NCBI RefSeq assembly: GCF_000801105.2
Contig: NC_079512.1
Coordinates: forward strand, 2,976,263-3,040,262
Length of the DNA: 64,000 bases
From: Raphanus sativus
Taxonomy: Eukaryota > Streptophyta > Magnoliopsida > Brassicales > Brassicaceae
Direction: 5' to 3'
Made by a program: the position numbers and the translations under genes. Within the stretch, counting starts at the first letter, position 1. Each line of letters begins with the position of its first letter. The notes beneath the pieces were generated by a model. That model was not told the DNA's origin. It ran no database searches and saw only the letters and a list, made by a program, of their open reading frames with translations. Below, one piece after another: positions 1-10,180 of the stretch.

Positions 1-790
1 AAAATGAATCTTTGTTACCAGCTGCAGAAGAAAGTATTACATCTAATTCAATACCATATTTTTTCTGAAAGCTTTTGGAACTACATAATATAGACTCTAG
101 TGATAACATGTATTAAAAACCTCATGTGCAAAATTTTGAAAATTTTGAATTTCAAACTCAAAGATTGATGTTACATAAATAGAACATTCATAGAGAAAAG
201 TAAATACATTAGGAAAACCTGAATGAAAGTATATTGAGAGTCAAAGTCGACTATTTTCGGAAAAAAAAAGAATTTTGTATTTTATAACAAACAGAAAATT
301 GATTTGAACTCTAGATGCTTAACACCAAGAGAGTGAGAAGTTTCTTAACCCCAAAATTGTTTTCGCCAGTTCATTGACTTTCTTATCAGTGTAGTATCCA
401 AATTGAATAATCCTATCAAAAAAGCTTGTCACATGAAAACCAACTCCATTAATTTACAAAGAAAATGAACACAACTCCATCACAAATACATCCCTATAGT
501 TATAGGAAATATGTAATCGATGAATTTATATTATAAGAAAAAAACCGTTTGTAGAATAAATTAGGATATTTAAAAAATTATAGAAGATCTAGAATTATGG
601 TAACAATATTGTTTATGATTATGAATTAAATGCTGCAAACTTATTGTTTAAATGGTAAATGTAGCTTTGAATTAATTAGATGCTTTTTATGTTAAATACT
701 TTAATAAATAGGATAATTGATCATATATATATATATATTATATATCACTTATACAATTTTTTATTTACTTAAGGACCTCTTAATATTATA
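1..790. other. AT-rich intergenic DNA, no gene seen
   Basis: Both strands are AT-rich and broken by stops in all frames. I see no coding potential, RNA gene or element ends, apart from a short AT dinucleotide run near 726-740. Confidence 0.6.
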
Positions 791-1597
791 CTAGATCTTG
801 ACCCCGCCCGACCGGACGGATATTTATTTGATGCTTTTAATTTGTTTTTTAATATTAAATGATGTATTTGTAATATTTATATATAAATTTAGATTATAAA
901 TTAATCATTGAAGTTATAATAAAATTAAAATAAATTTTTAATAAAATATTCTGATATAAATTTTAAATTTCCTAACTAAAATAATATAGAGGTGGATCAT
1001 AATTTTTTCCAATTCAAAAATCTTAACATCTCTCAAAACAAAGAAAATAAAATTATAAATACATAAAACATATAATTATATTTGGAACTATAATTTCTAT
1101 TAAAATAAATTTGTTAAAGAAAAATAATGTTGCGCTGTTTTTGTTCATTTCTAGAGCTTGACCCGTGACCGTATAAATATTTTCTTTCACTTTAAATTTT
1201 TTCTCTGTGCTAATGGTATACTATATATATTTGTAAATTAAAATGTATTACATAATTTAATATAACATTTTTTTTAAAATATATTTTATTTAGATGTTAT
1301 ATAAATTGATTATCATGTGTGATTTTTTATTTTATTATTTATTACTAATAAATATTAAAAATATTTAATATGTTAGTATGAAATATATAAGGACATATAT
1401 TTTGGTTTAGATTTTGTTCAGGAAATCTATTATTTAAATTTGGAGAAACATTAAATGCTTAAATTTATTATTTAAATTAGGAAAATACAATCATACTTAA
1501 ATATAGCTTCATTTAATATTTCAATGGCATGACAATGTAAATATAGTGAAAAACTAAGGGTTAATCTAATTTTGTACTTTTGTATTAATAGAATAGA
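791..1597 (-). mobile_element. Non-autonomous Helitron (degenerate)
   Basis: On the minus strand the element ends in a GC-rich hairpin (GTCCGGTCGGGCGGGG, near 801-818) followed by TCAAGATCTAG and a host T. This is the classic Helitron 3' end: hairpin, then CTAG, inserted between A and T. The right border (about 1585-1597) reads on the minus strand as TCTATTCTATTAATAC, like the Helitron 5' ends at 51567 and 60365. A second degenerate 3' end (CTAGAGCTTGACCC) lies inside at 1151, so this may be two nested copies. No coding sequence is left. Confidence 0.6.
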
Positions 1598-1785
1598 TAG
1601 ATATAAGACTATCTCCATCTATATTTTGAAAGCACATAATTGTTTTTTGTAAATAAAATTATTAACCTATTTGTTAGATCACAATAGAAATAAAAAATGT
1701 ATTTGTAAGACTCTTTTGTACTTGATACGTATTTTAAATATTAATTGTAAAAATGTCTACTCACTACAAGAAAACAAGGCGATTC

Positions 1786-2095
1786 TGACGGACATTCCGA
1801 CGGAAAATGAGATCCTCGGAACATTCCGAGAGATTTCCGAGGAAATTCCGAGGAAACTCAAATTTTGAGTTTCCTCGGAATTTCCTCGGAATATACCGAC
1901 GGAATTCCGAGGAAACAACATTTCGTCGGTATTTTCTTATGAAATACCGAGGAAACAATATTCCTCGGAAAAAAACCGACGAAAATCTGAGGATATATTA
2001 TAGCCGTTAGAGAGCCGTTGGGGAATTTTCAAATTACCGAGGAAATTCCGAGGAAGGAGCCGTTGCCGTCGGAATTCCGTCGGAATTTCCTGGGT
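1786..2095. repeat. Left subterminal CACTA repeat cluster
   Basis: TTCCGAGGAAA / TTCCTCGGAA / CCGACGGAA motifs recur in both orientations, often joined into palindromes. By analogy with En/Spm they are the likely binding sites of the TnpA-like protein. The cluster ends just before the TATA box of the TnpD-like gene. Short open frames rich in S, E, P, R and F here are by-products of the repeat. Confidence 0.85.
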
Positions 2096-2114
2096 AATGT
2101 CGGCAGCTTCTCAT

Positions 2115-2123
2115 CTATAAATA
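2115..2123 (+). promoter_or_regulatory. TATA box of the TnpD-like gene
   Basis: CTATAAATA lies 85 bp upstream of the ATG at 2208 and directly after the left repeat cluster. The pyrimidine-rich leader that follows (about 2130-2180) fits a plant 5' UTR. Confidence 0.65.
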
Positions 2124-2207
2124 CGAGCACCCCTCATCCTCTCCATTCACTCCATTTCTTCATCCTCTCACATACTATATTTACTCACGAATTTGATTGA
2201 AAAAAAG

Positions 2208-5200
2208 ATGTCTTCTTCAAATTATTATCGTTCTTGGATCGATCGACCTCATTTGGATCCGAACACGAGATTGCTTACAGAAGAATACCAACAAGGTATA
2301 AACGAATTCATGGGGATAGCTCAACGACAACCGGAAGCAGAAACAGGTAAGTTAAGATGTCCTTGCTCTAATTGTAAAAATAGAAAGGTTATTAAAGAGT
2401 GGGATGTTTGGACTCATCTATATTTGAATGGGTTTACGCGGAGTTACAAAATTTGGTATCATCATGGGGAAACTGATTATGAATATGGTAGTACTAGCGA
2501 ACCTCAGCCTGCGGTTAGGTTAGAAGAACCAATTAGAACGGATGTAGATTATGGTGTAGGTACTGAGCAGATGGTAAATGATCATTTTAGAGGGGAAGAT
2601 TTACCCAATGCACAAGCTAGGAGATTTTATGATATGTTGGATGCTGGAAAGCAACCCTTGTATGAAGGATGCAGAGATGGTCATTCAGCTTTATGATCTG
2701 CAACAAGACTGATGGGCATTAAAACAGATTATAATTTGGCTGAAGACTGTGTGGATGCGATTGCTGATTTTGTAAAAGGTATTCTACCTGAGGATAATGT
2801 AGCCCCTGGTTCATACTACGAGGTTCAGAAACTGGTAGCTGGTCTTGGTTTATCGTATCAGGTAATAGATGTATGCAGCGATAACTGCATGATTTATTGG
2901 AGGGCTGATGAACAGCGGGTTACATGCAAATTTTGTGGGAAGGCTCGTTATAAAGATACGAGTGGAAGAGTTCCAGTGCCATATAAAAGGATGTGGTATT
3001 TGCCTCTGACGGAAAGGTTGCAGAGGTTGTACCAGTCGGAACGCACAGCGCAACCAATGAGATGGCATGCGGAGCATTCAACAGATGGTGAGATTAGACA
3101 TCCTTCAGATGCAAAAGCGTGGAAGCATTTCCAATCAACATATCCCGACTTTGCGTATGAGAGAAGAAATGTCTACCTTGGATTATGTACTGATGGTTTC
3201 AGTCCATTTGGCAAGAGTGGAAGACAATATTCTCTATGGCCAGTCATTCTTACACCATACAACTTACCGCCAAACTTGTGCTTGCGACGAGAGTTTTTGT
3301 TTCTCTCCATTCTCGTTCCCGGACCAGAGCATCCTAAGAGATCACTTGATGTGTTTCTTCAGCCACTAATATATGAGTTGAACCAACTATGGGCTCAAGG
3401 TGCTGAAACATACGATATTTCGTGTAAAGAAAACTTTCAAATGCGGGCAGTACTTATGTGGACAATTAGTGATTTTCCAGCATATGGTATGTTATCTGGA
3501 TGGACAACACATGGAAGGCTATCGTGTCCATATTGTCAAGATAACACTGATGCTTTCCAACTAAAACACGGAAGGAAAACATGTTGGTTTGACTGTCACA
3601 GGAGATTCCTACCACCTGATCATCCATATCGTAGGAGTAGGAATTTGTTTACGAAGAACAAGAGGGTGTTTGACAGTCCAACACCGGAAATTTGTGGGGC
3701 AGATTTGTTGACACAACTAAGAGATTTTGGTGCAGATAGGACGCCAGACGTCGGTGGACACGTGCGTTATCCGGTAGATGCTGTTGGAGAACTACATAAC
3801 TGGCACAAAAAGAGTATTTTCTGGGATTTGCCATACTGGAAGGATCATCTGCTGAGGCATAATTTAGATGTCATGCATATTGAGAAGAACTTTTTTGACA
3901 ATCTCATGAACACGATCCTTAACGTTCAAGGTAAAACAAAGGATAATTTGAAGTCAAGACTGGATTTAGTCGATATATGTGCTCGTTCAGAACTTCATGT
4001 TGATGAAAATGGTAGGGCTCCTTTTCCCATATACCGACTTGATGCAGAGGGAAAAGATGCATTCTTTGATTGGATTTCAAACGATGTGGAATTTCCAGAC
4101 GGTTACGCATCTAATTTGCGTAACTGTGTCGATAGAAACGAAGGAAAGTTTATGGGCTTGAAGAGTCACGATTGCCATGTAATGATGCAGCGCCTCCTTC
4201 CATTTGCCTTCAAGGAACTATTACCACGGAATGTTCATGAAGCAATTGCAGGGATAAGTGCTTTCTTCCGTGATTTATGCACGAGATCAGTGACTCTTGA
4301 AGGTATTGAAAATTTGAAGACTAACATAGCCGTGATTCAGTGCAACCTTGAGAAGATATTTCCTCCATCATTTTTTGATGTTATGGAGCATCTTGTTATT
4401 CACCTGGCAAGAGAATTGGAACTTGGTGGTCCTGTGCAGTATAGATGGATGTATCTGTATGAACGGTATATGTTCCATTTGAAGAAGATGGTGAAAAATT
4501 TAAGTAAGGTGGAAGGTTCTATAGTTGCACAGATGATCAATGAAGAAACTTCAAACTTTGCCGAGTACTACTTTCCAACAGAAGTGCAGACCAAAAACAG
4601 AAGACCTGCTCGGCATGATGATAGAGGCGAACGGGCAACATATCATGTTACGGTTCCAGACATCTTCACAGATGTTGGACGACTTAGCGGAAAACCAAAG
4701 GACCGTCGACTTACTGAGCAGGAGCGCAGTCATTTGCAAACATATTTGCTCACCAACTGCGAAGATATTCTTCAATATGAGAGGTAAATAAATTAGCTTA
4801 CAAATTTTTATTTTAACAAGTTAAAATTTAAATCTTAATTAATTACATTATTGTCATCATATGTACAGGATTTTCATGGCAGAAAAGCGGTTCGAATATA
4901 GATACGCCACAGAGGAGGCTCTAGAAGAACTGAAGCAGAGAGAATTTGCTGGATGGATGCTTACTTATGTGAGTGCTTTAAACAAATTAAAATATTATTT
5001 ATCACATATTTATAGTAATTCACATATATTGATATAGGTGTCTGCTGGTATGGCCAGAGGTGAAACATTTGATGATTGGATACGCGAGATGGTGCGTGGA
5101 CCAAAGTATGTTGTGAAGTCATATCCGAGATTTTGTACTCGAGGATATGCATTCACAACGCAAAAGAGGAGACGTTCGAGCACGACTTATGATGCTGGCG

Positions 5201-5804
5201 TTTGTTCTGCATCAGGAGATGATGTATACTACGGAAACATACAAGAGATTATGGAAATCAAGTATCCGGGCATGGTTGGATTGCGTTGTACTGTTTTCTT
5301 TTGTGATTGGTACGACAACACTCCAGATCGAGGTGTGAGAACAGATGCATTTGGTGTTACATCAGTACATTCGAGGCGAAAGCTGCAATATTATGATCCT
5401 TTCATTCTTGCTTCTCAGGCCGATCAGGTAATTAAATATACATATGTCAATTATTCAGAATGATTCATCATCATGTGTATTATTCAAATTATTTTTAAAT
5501 GTTACAGGTTTGTTATATCAAGTATCCCCGGGTTAGGAACAGAGATGATCCATGGGTCACCGTTACATCACTCAACCCGAGAGGCCGAGTTCAGGGAAGT
5601 TCTGAGCTGGAAGACCCACTACAACCAAGCACATCTGGCAACTTAAGTGCAGCAGAAGATTTAGCTGCAGTTGGCCTTGTAGTCGATTTAACCGATTTCG
5701 CAGAGGAAGCCGTCGTTCACGTAGAGGATGAACCAGAGATTGGAGAGTTTCACCAAGATCCAGATTCAGAATCATCTGGTGATGATGACTCCGAAACAGA
5801 GTAG
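2208..5804 (+). pseudogene. TnpD-like CACTA transposase with one in-frame stop
   Basis: This is the catalytic transposase of the element and acts on its ends in the nucleus. Exons are 2208-4783, 4869-4968, 5038-5427 and 5508-5804; all borders are GT/AG and the frame holds (1,121 codons including stops). In order: a transposase-associated N-terminal zinc domain (WIDRPHLD ... CPCSNCKN, residues 1-90), the Transposase_21/tnp2 core (LCTDGFSPFG near 327, LDVMHIEKN near 553), a DUF4218 region (about 655-790) and a DUF4216 region (YYGNIQEI to KYPRV). A TGA at 2694-2696 interrupts the frame between the N-terminal domain and the core, with no frameshift. The ATG at 2208 is preferred to the in-frame TTG at 2193 because MSSS starts homologous-looking sequence and a TATA box lies 85 bp upstream. 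Apart from the TGA the gene looks undamaged. Readthrough, or restart at the ATG at 2712, cannot be excluded. Confidence 0.92.
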
Positions 5805-5837
5805 CATCGCCTTTTTTTTTTTTTTTTTAATATAAGA

Positions 5838-6595
5838 ATACCGAGGAAATTCCGAGGGAATTCCGACGGTTTAGGGTATTTGGTTATAGGGTATCTGTTC
5901 CTCGGAAAAGCCTCGGACATTTCCGAGGAAATCCCGAGGAATTGAGGGTTTTGATTATAGGGTTTTCTCTTCCTCGGAAATGCGTCGGAAAATTCCGAGG
6001 GAATTCTTAGGAAATACCGAGGAAACATAAGTTTTCCTCGGAATTTCCTCGGAAATTCCGAGGCTTTTCCGAGGAATATAGGTTTTTTTAGTCGAAAACA
6101 ACATTTTTCGGTTTCAATAACACTTATATAAGCCTTATTAAAATACTTAGACTGAATATGAAGTCAAAAATTGGTGTATCACCCGATAATAAACAGTTTT
6201 CGGAATGTATGAACGAAATCCCCACAACATACGAGAAACACTTATACACTTTAATGAATGGTAAAGGGAATACATACAATTCATTTTAGAATTTTGTTAT
6301 TTCATGATTTAGGATCATATAAACAAACAATTATCATTGGTATGCATTACATTAATATAAAAAATGATATAGGGCAAAAAAATTTGATGTTTTGAAACCA
6401 CAAACATGTATTCCTCGGAATTTCCTCGGAATATACCGAGGAATTTCCGAGGAATATTCTTTTCCTCAGAATGTTTTCATTTAACCGGGCAAAGGAAACC
6501 GCCAAATTTTTCACGAAAATTAAATAATTGATTTCCGAGGAAATTCCGACGGACCGAGGAAATTCCGACGGCCGTTTTTCCGTCGGAAATTCGGT
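5838..6595. repeat. Internal CACTA repeat cluster upstream of the TnpA-like gene
   Basis: The motifs of the two subterminal clusters (TTCCGAGG, CCTCGGAA, CCGACGGAA) occur densely at about 5838-6085 and 6410-6595, split by about 320 bp of AT-rich sequence. The second block ends at the TATA box of the TnpA-like gene. Repeats in this internal position are not needed for end recognition, so they more likely act in promoter control. Confidence 0.8.
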
Positions 6596-6605
6596 TTTAT
6601 AAACC
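6595..6605 (+). promoter_or_regulatory. TATA box of the TnpA-like gene
   Basis: TTTTATAAACC directly follows the internal repeat cluster. It is followed by a C/T-rich leader (6607-6720) typical of plant 5' UTRs, and the split start codon begins at 6728. Confidence 0.6.
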
Positions 6606-6727
6606 CTAAACACTTCTTCTTCCCCATTTCTCTCTTCTTCTTCTCGCGATCTCCGCCGACCACTCTCTTCTCCCGCGGCGATTTCCGGCGAATCCTCCCT
6701 AATCCTCTTCAATTTCATCCATAAATC

Positions 6728-8995
6728 ATGTAAGGACCCTATCCCACTTTATTAGATTCGATTTGGTGGGGGTTTAAGTAGATGTGATGATTTTAGAAGT
6801 TTTTAGATAGATTTTTTTTAGGGTGATTGGTAGGATTGTGTAATGGGAGTTTGATTGTGATTATTGTTTGTATTGAGTTGATTTAGAAGTTTTTTGAAAG
6901 TTTATTCTTAATTTTGTGTTTTTAAAATCGAATTAATAATTATGAAAACGTTTTTTGTATAGAAAATCTATTTTTTGAACTATAAAATCATTTCTATATT
7001 TATTAAACATTTTAAATATTTATGAAACCTTTTTATGATTAAAAACTATTTTTTGTAATTATATTTATATTTTTGTGATTAAAATCTATTTTTTAGATTT
7101 TTAAAAATCGAAATAATAATTATGAAAACGTTTTTTATATATAAAATCTATTTTTTGAATTATAAAATCATTTCTATACTTATTAAACATTTTTAATATT
7201 TTTGAAACCTTTTTTTTATTAAAAACTATTTTTTCTAATTATATTTATATTTTTGTGATTAAAATCTATTTTTAAATATTTTTTCAATTTATATTGACTA
7301 AAACTATTTTTGTGATTAAAATCTGTATTTAAATATTTTTTCAATTTTTATTGACTAAAACTTTTTTTTTTAATTTACAGGTCTACTGGTGATCAGCCCC
7401 GGGTTCGACCTCGTCGTTCCGCACCACGAGGTCGTGGTGGTACGGCGAGCCACTCTCGGGGTTCGTCCAGCCACTCTCGGGATTCTTCATCGCCACAGAG
7501 CTCTTACCATACATCTCCCTCTCCGGTTTCTGCTCCCGCTGCTGCACACTCTCCTGCTCCTCCAGTGGTTCCGGGAGTGATGACTGTTGAACAGTTGGTT
7601 CAACAGCCCGGTCGTGAGCATCTTCCCTATCTTACTCCGGAGCCACGGGGACTCGGTCAAACATGGTAATTAAACGTCTTTTTTTTCTTTCATTAAAATT
7701 TCATTCATTATTAATAATTTGTTCCTTATTTTAGGTTCGACCGATCTAAGAACGGGATCAGCGGGTGGATCAACCGTATGATGAAATCGACCCTCGAGAA
7801 GGGATATCCGACTTTCACTCACTTCCCTCTCGAGGACCAGCAGATGTGGTTTCGTCAGTTTGCGGTAAGTATTCTAATTTTTTATTTATATTTTTAATCT
7901 TTAATATAAAATTTCTACTAATTGTGTTTTTTTCCAGCAAGAGTTCAACTGGCATTCCGATCATACACCCTTTATCCGTAACGCCTTCGTCCATAAAGTT
8001 ATGGACAACTATGGGAAGCAGATCTACGAGTGGAAGCAGAAGTGGCTCGCCAACGAGGTTTTTTTTATTTATTAAACTATTTTTTAAAAGTTTTTTAAAC
8101 TATTTTTGAATTTATTTAACTATTTTTTTTATTTATTAAAAGGTCCCGCAGTCGATCAACCCCACCGTCTGGAAGGAGTTGTGTGTGCATTGGAACAAGG
8201 AGGAGACGAAAGAAATCTCCTTGACCAACTCCAACAACCGCAAGAGCGATCGTGGCGGGAAGGGCATGTACAAGCACAATTTGGGTGCCCAGACTATTGC
8301 CACTCTCAGAGATCGCTTGGTAAGTTCAATTTTTTTTTCTTCCAATTATTTAAATATGTTTATTTTATTTTTTATGCATTTATTCTAATTTCTAACGTTT
8401 GTTTAACTTATGTTTATTTCAAGGCGGAAGAAAATGATGGCGAGCCGGTTGATGATCTCCTCCTATATAGGAAGGCGCATACCAACAAGCATACTGGGCT
8501 GATTGATGATGGTGTTGTGAGGGATGTGATCGACCTGATCCAAACTCAGAAGGAAGACGAAGAGATCCGTCTATCTCAGCTTCAAACCGACATGGACGCC
8601 ACTTCGACGGCTTCTACCAACTTGTCCCGGATTCGAATCAACGAAATCGTTGCATCGGTATGTTCTTCTTTAAAAGTTCAATTCATTTATTTTATTTTCA
8701 TTTATCATCTTTTCTATTATTTAAATTTATTTATTTTCTATTTCAGTCGGTACCGAAGAAGAAGGGACGTTTGGTCGGTTTGGGTCGTCGATCCCAGTCG
8801 GTTCCTCCTTGTGCACCATCGTCCTCAGTTGATCCAGCAGTATTTATGGATCAGTTGAAGGACAGGGATGACCGCATTGCTGCGTTGGAGACCAGGATGG
8901 CGGATCAACAGGCGGGATGGGAGGAAACGAGGAGGCAGAACGAGAGAATGATGGAAATGATGAAGAGAATGTACCCGAACGAGCAGTTCCCGTAG
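6728..8995 (+). CDS. TnpA-like CACTA protein (plant transposase, Ptta/En/Spm family)
   Basis: This is the probable DNA-binding partner of the transposase; in En/Spm, TnpA binds subterminal repeats and also controls the element's promoter. Exons are 6728-6729, 7381-7665, 7735-7864, 7938-8057, 8143-8319, 8424-8657 and 8747-8995. All introns are GT/AG and every junction keeps the frame, giving 398 residues and a TAG stop. The start codon appears to be split: AT at 6728-6729 joins G at 7381 across a 651-bp intron, after which [13 protein letters not shown] follows. The N-terminus is basic and Ser/Pro-rich. The middle ([16 protein letters not shown] to [11 protein letters not shown]) carries the Transposase_24 pattern. 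The C-terminus (about 340-398) is charged and predicted coiled coil. No disabling change is seen. The first-exon model is the least certain part; a first in-frame ATG within exon 2 would shorten the protein. Confidence 0.87.
6921..7280 (+). repeat. Two-copy direct repeat in intron 1 of the TnpA-like gene
   Basis: A unit of about 180 bp starting near 6921 (AATTATGAAAACGTTTTTT) is repeated starting near 7103, with few mismatches. It lies wholly inside the 6730-7380 intron. Confidence 0.75.
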
Positions 8996-9159
8996 TTTCT
9001 TTTTTTTTTTTCAAAAACTCTGAATGTTTTATTTTAATTTGTACAACTTTGAATATTATCTAATATGTTTTCTTTCAATTCTAATTCTAATTTTATATTT
9101 TCTAATTCCAATTAAAAACAAATTAATTTACAATTTTATAAAAAAAAAAATTGGGAAAA

Positions 9160-9615
9160 TTCCGAGGAAGTGTATCCCTCGGAATATTCCGAGGAAAGGG
9201 TCGTCGGAATATTCCGAGGGATACACATCCTCGGAAAAGCGTCGGTATATGTCCGAGGACTTTATCGAGGACACAGCCCTCGGAAATTTCCGAGGAAATA
9301 TTCCCTCGGAAATTTCCGAGGAAAGATTTCCTCGGAAATTTCCGAGGGCATATGTCCTCGAAATGTCCTCGGAAATATACCGACGCATTTCCGAGGAATA
9401 TTCTATCGGACATATCCGAGGAAATACCGACGAAATGGTCCTCAAAAACGTTCTTCGGAATTTCGTCGGAAACTAGTGTCCTCAGAATTTCCTCGGAAAT
9501 TTCCGAGGGATTTCCGAGGAATCTGAACTTTCCGACCAAATTTTTCCGACGACGTTTTTCGTCGGTATGTCCTCGGAATACCGTTATTCCGAGGACATAC
9601 CGAGGAAAATATCCG
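9160..9615. repeat. Right subterminal CACTA repeat cluster
   Basis: This is the densest of the three clusters, with TTCCGAGGAA, CCTCGGAAAT and variants in alternating orientation right up to the right terminal repeat. Long open frames on both strands here (for example 9123-9539 minus and 9151-9651 plus) are products of the repeat, not genes. Confidence 0.88.
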
Positions 9616-9645
9616 TCAGAATCACGATGTTTTCTTGTAGTGACT

Positions 9646-10097
9646 GGTTAACTGTAGATTGATTTTGGAAAGCCAACTTTCACTTAAATTTTTAAATATT
9701 GATTTTTAAATAGTTAAAATTTATGTAAAATAATAATTTTAAGCACATATATATAGTAAATTTATGTCATATTGATTTAGAAAATAAATATGTCTATGGT
9801 TTTATAATATGTCTCAATATTATGAGTAGCTGTAACATTTTTAAATAATTTTAAAGTTGACAAAATTATTTATTAAATGTGATCTTTGTATTTTTGTTTA
9901 AAATTAAAAATTAACATTTATGTGGTCATTTAAATGATTATTGAAACACACATATATATTTTAAAATATTGAAAATCTCCTTCACGTATTTTTAATTATA
10001 ATTTAGTTTCAGATGTTAAAAATATTTTTAAATTTTAAAAATAGATCAAAACAATTATGCACAAACAAATCAATCCTAAAATTAAGGGCTAGTTGAA
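9646..10097. other. AT-rich spacer between CACTA and LINE
   Basis: Strongly AT-rich, with no coding frame or element ends recognised. It ends in the left copy of the LINE target duplication (10098-10115). Confidence 0.55.
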
Positions 10098-10180
10098 ATA
10101 TGAGATTCTATTGTTTTTTTTTTTTTTTGGTGGGCAAAAGGGAGAAAGCCTCCCAATTTTATTAAAAAACCAACTTCAAA

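Larger units (their letters stand above)
1762..9642 (+). mobile_element. Full-length CACTA (En/Spm-like) DNA transposon
   Basis: The left end reads CACTACAAGAAAACA, then after four bases GATTCTGACGGA. The right end is its inverted copy (9611-9642), with the same two blocks and different bases between them. The element is flanked by ACT at 1759-1761 and ACT at 9643-9645, the 3-bp target duplication expected of CACTA elements. Inside are a TnpD-like gene (2208-5804) and a TnpA-like gene (6728-8995), both on the plus strand, and three dense clusters of TTCCGAGGAA-type repeats. At 7,881 bp it is within the normal size range. The near-perfect ends and the open TnpA-like gene suggest a fairly recent insertion. 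The in-frame TGA in the transposase probably makes this copy dependent on another source of TnpD. Confidence 0.96.

Noticed and set aside
1764..2200. Short frames at the left CACTA end and in the leader
   Set aside because: Products of the subterminal repeats or the 5' UTR; they overlap the true promoter region.
4551..4775. Minus-strand frame within the transposase gene
   Set aside because: Antisense of a clearly coding region.
9160..9615. Regular short repeats that might suggest a CRISPR array
   Set aside because: No constant spacers or fixed repeat length, both orientations are mixed, and the host is a plant.
9123..9651. Open frames of 100-166 codons on both strands at the right end of the CACTA element
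   Set aside because: They encode only repeats of S, E, I, P, R, K and F dictated by the TTCCGAGGAA motif; all six frames behave the same.
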